From positions 62,001-126,000 of the forward strand of contig NZ_SRXN01000003.1 of NCBI RefSeq assembly GCF_004827385.1: a stretch of DNA of 64,000 bases, read 5' to 3'. Shown in pieces: positions 62,318 through 64,000 of the stretch (positions are counted from its first letter, which is position 1; every line of letters begins with the position of its first letter). Position numbers and translations under genes: made by a program. The notes beneath the pieces are model-generated. The model made no database searches and had not been told where the DNA came from. It saw only the letters and a program-made list of their open reading frames with translations. The stretch comes from Ensifer sp. MPMI2T. GTDB taxonomy: Bacteria; Pseudomonadota; Alphaproteobacteria; Rhizobiales; Rhizobiaceae.

Positions 62318-64000
62318 CTACGCCACGAGTTGCGGCCTGAACGCCACATCCACGTAATAGTTGGTGCTGTTGAAGCTGCTGGTCGGGAACAGCCCGCTGG
62401 CCCCATATGCATAGACGCCGTTGCCTCCGCTCTGGGCCGACGAAAGCGCCCGCAGATTGTTGTTCGCGACTTCGGACGCGAAGAAGTTGCTCGTCGCCGA
62501 ATAGAACCCGTTAGTGCTGTAGGAGACGACGTAGGTCGTGTCCGGCTGGATCGCGACCTGCTCGGCAAGATTGACCGACTGCCAGCCGCTGGCGGTTTCA
62601 TTCGTGAACGTCGCGCTTGCGAGCAGCGTGCCGGTCGATGTCCACAGATATCCGGTATGCGGGCCGGTATTGTCGGTGCCTTTGTAGAAGCGGATGCCGG
62701 TGATCCAACCGGCTGCGTCCGCCTGGAACTTCATGCCGAGATTGATTGCGCCGCTGTCGTTCACCGATTCGATCGCCGGCGTGCTGTTTGCGGCAAATAC
62801 GTTCTGCTCGACGCCTTGCGTGATGACGTTGAGCGAGACCTGGGCCGCAGCAGTTCCGCCGAGCCCGTCGGAAATGGTGTAAGAGAAGCTTGCCGGGCCG
62901 GTATAGTTGTTCGCAGGTGTAAAGGTGACCACGTTCGATTGACTGTCGAACGTCACGGATCCGTTCACCGCATTGCCGACGCCGGTGATCGATAACGGAT
63001 CGCCGTCAGGGTCGTTATCGTTGGCGAGCAGCGCCGATGCCTGGATCGACTGGGGCGTGTTGTAGGTTGCGGAAAATCCGGAATCATCGTTGGCCACCGG
63101 TGCGGTGTTCTGCACTGGCTGGTCGTAGAGGACGTCGACCCAGTAATTGGTGGCATTGTAGCTCGCGGCGGGAAAGATGCTGCCCGTGCCATAGGCGTAG
63201 ACGCCGTTGCCGCCGCTCGTCGCGCTCGACGGCGCCGTCAGTGCGCCGTTCGAATGGCCGCTGGTGAAGTAGTTCGGGCTTGCCGCATAGAAGCCGTTGG
63301 AATGATAGCTTGCGACATAGGTCGTGCCCGCCGAGATTTCCACCGGCTGGGCGAAGGTAACCGTTTGCCACCCGCTGGGGGATTCGTTAGTGAAGGTTGC
63401 GGAAGCAAGCAGCGTACCCGTGCTGGTCCAAAGTGAGCCGACATGCGTGCCCGTATCCTGCGCACTCTTGTAGTAGCGCAGACCGATGATCGTGCCTCGC
63501 TCGGAAGCGGTGAACTTGACGCCGAGTTCGATAGAACTCGGGTCGTTGACGGCAGCGACACTCGGCGTGTCGGACGAGGCAAACAGGGAGGTCGCCGTGG
63601 AGGGAGGGTTCACCGTTAGGTTCACGGTCGCCGAGGAGGTCCCGCCGCGGCCGTCCGAGACTGTGTAGGAGAAGCTCGCCGGCCCGCTATAGCCTGTCGT
63701 CGGCGTGAAGACGAGCGCGTTTGCCTGACTGTCGAAGGTCACGGTGCCGTTCGTCGCCCCGCTCGCACCCGTAATCGAAAGGATGTCGCCGTTGGCATCG
63801 GTATCATTGGCGAGCACGGCGGATGCGGCGATCCACAGCGGCGTGTCGTGGTATACGGTGATCCCGTTGTCGTTGGCGGCGACCGGTGCCACGTTGCCCG
63901 TCGCATAATCGAAGACGACATCGACCCAGTAGTTCGAGGCCTGATAACTGGATGTCGGGAAGGCCGTCCCGGCTCCGTAAGCATAGACGCCGTTCCCACC
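62318..64000 (-). CDS. Large repetitive protein with DUF4082 and cadherin-like domains, C-terminal part (5' end outside window)
   Basis: Open on the minus strand to the window edge, so the start is missing; at least 560 residues are visible. A composite unit of about 262 residues repeats: a DUF4082 domain ([57 protein letters not shown]) then a cadherin/Ig-like domain ([34 protein letters not shown]). Two DUF4082 copies and two cadherin-like copies are seen, plus the end of a third DUF4082. The protein ends [13 protein letters not shown]. It probably is a surface adhesin or glycan-binding protein, exported by the T1SS encoded next; acidic Asp-rich loops suggest Ca2+ binding. Confidence 0.85.
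   Translation of the reverse strand, partial: GGNGVYAYGAGTAFPTSSYQASNYWVDVVFDYATGNVAPVAANDNGITVYHDTPLWIAASAVLANDTDANGDILSITGASGATNGTVTFDSQANALVFTPTTGYSGPASFSYTVSDGRGGTSSATVNLTVNPPSTATSLFASSDTPSVAAVNDPSSIELGVKFTASERGTIIGLRYYKSAQDTGTHVGSLWTSTGTLLASATFTNESPSGWQTVTFAQPVEISAGTTYVASYHSNGFYAASPNYFTSGHSNGALTAPSSATSGGNGVYAYGTGSIFPAASYNATNYWVDVLYDQPVQNTAPVANDDSGFSATYNTPQSIQASALLANDNDPDGDPLSITGVGNAVNGSVTFDSQSNVVTFTPANNYTGPASFSYTISDGLGGTAAAQVSLNVITQGVEQNVFAANSTPAIESVNDSGAINLGMKFQADAAGWITGIRFYKGTDNTGPHTGYLWTSTGTLLASATFTNETASGWQSVNLAEQVAIQPDTTYVVSYSTNGFYSATSNFFASEVANNNLRALSSAQSGGNGVYAYGASGLFPTSSFNSTNYYVDVAFRPQLVA

Noticed and set aside
62318-64000. CRISPR-like or tandem DNA repeat array at the right end
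   Set aside because: The repeats are long, in frame, and encode protein domains of about 262 residues; no short direct repeats with unique spacers.

Overview
The window is GC-rich, densely packed alphaproteobacterial DNA, and the gene families point to Rhizobiales, most likely a Sinorhizobium/Ensifer or Rhizobium relative. Signs are the wealth of TRAP and ABC uptake cassettes paired with FadR-type GntR regulators, a copy of a palindromic intergenic element typical of rhizobia (37037-37113), a FixK/FNR-like box before a PHA synthase, and a StcD-type betaine demethylase. The content looks like a catabolic megaplasmid or chromid. I see no rRNA, tRNA, CRISPR array, complete insertion sequence or replication origin. 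No gene-free stretch exceeds about 300 bases.

Layout. (1) 1-1437: end of a large ATPase/TPR regulator. (2) 1503-7351: L-idonate/5-ketogluconate block: idnD and a TRAP transporter on the minus strand, a GntR repressor, and idnO-like SDR divergent from it. (3) 7504-15900: glucarate-type sugar acid block: GntR regulator, KdgD, a peptide-type ABC importer with a fused double ATPase, and ketoglutarate semialdehyde dehydrogenase. (4) 15979-18489: a B12-binding radical SAM protein and a C-terminally truncated etfB. (5) 18527-32411: a betaine/N-methyl amine locus: a DddQ-type cupin lyase, a StcD/DgcA-type flavoprotein, a TetR regulator, a ProC-like reductase, a ProXWV importer, a second OYE-type flavoprotein, an Ldh2-type imino acid reductase, a Rieske oxygenase with its reductase, and a LysR regulator. 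(6) 32408-39639: a pectin/uronate block: kdgF, kduD, kduI, GntR, TRAP transporter, a decayed uxaC and a Gfo/Idh/MocA dehydrogenase.

(7) 39811-41041: a small zinc-ribbon protein and an NDUFA9-like protein. (8) 41304-50239: redox region: a secreted Vgb-like propeller, two c-type cytochromes, a Tat-exported molybdenum hydroxylase pair, LysR, glyoxalase, MFS exporter, cyclophilin-like protein and alcohol dehydrogenase. (9) 50409-57145: class III cyclase-TPR protein, PHA synthase behind a FixK-like box, and a Ca2+-type P-ATPase. (10) 57189-64000: a type I secretion pair, a small unknown protein, a CobW GTPase, and the 3' end of a large repeat protein (DUF4082 plus cadherin-like repeats) that is probably the exported substrate.

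The most interesting region is 18.5-32.4 kb. A cupin whose metal and catalytic residues match DMSP lyase DddQ sits among genes for import and stepwise demethylation of betaines, probably proline betaine. Two other points are a shared palindromic operator in the glucarate block and a uronate isomerase reduced to joined fragments in the pectin block. Functions are inferred from motifs and remembered families; no database search was run.
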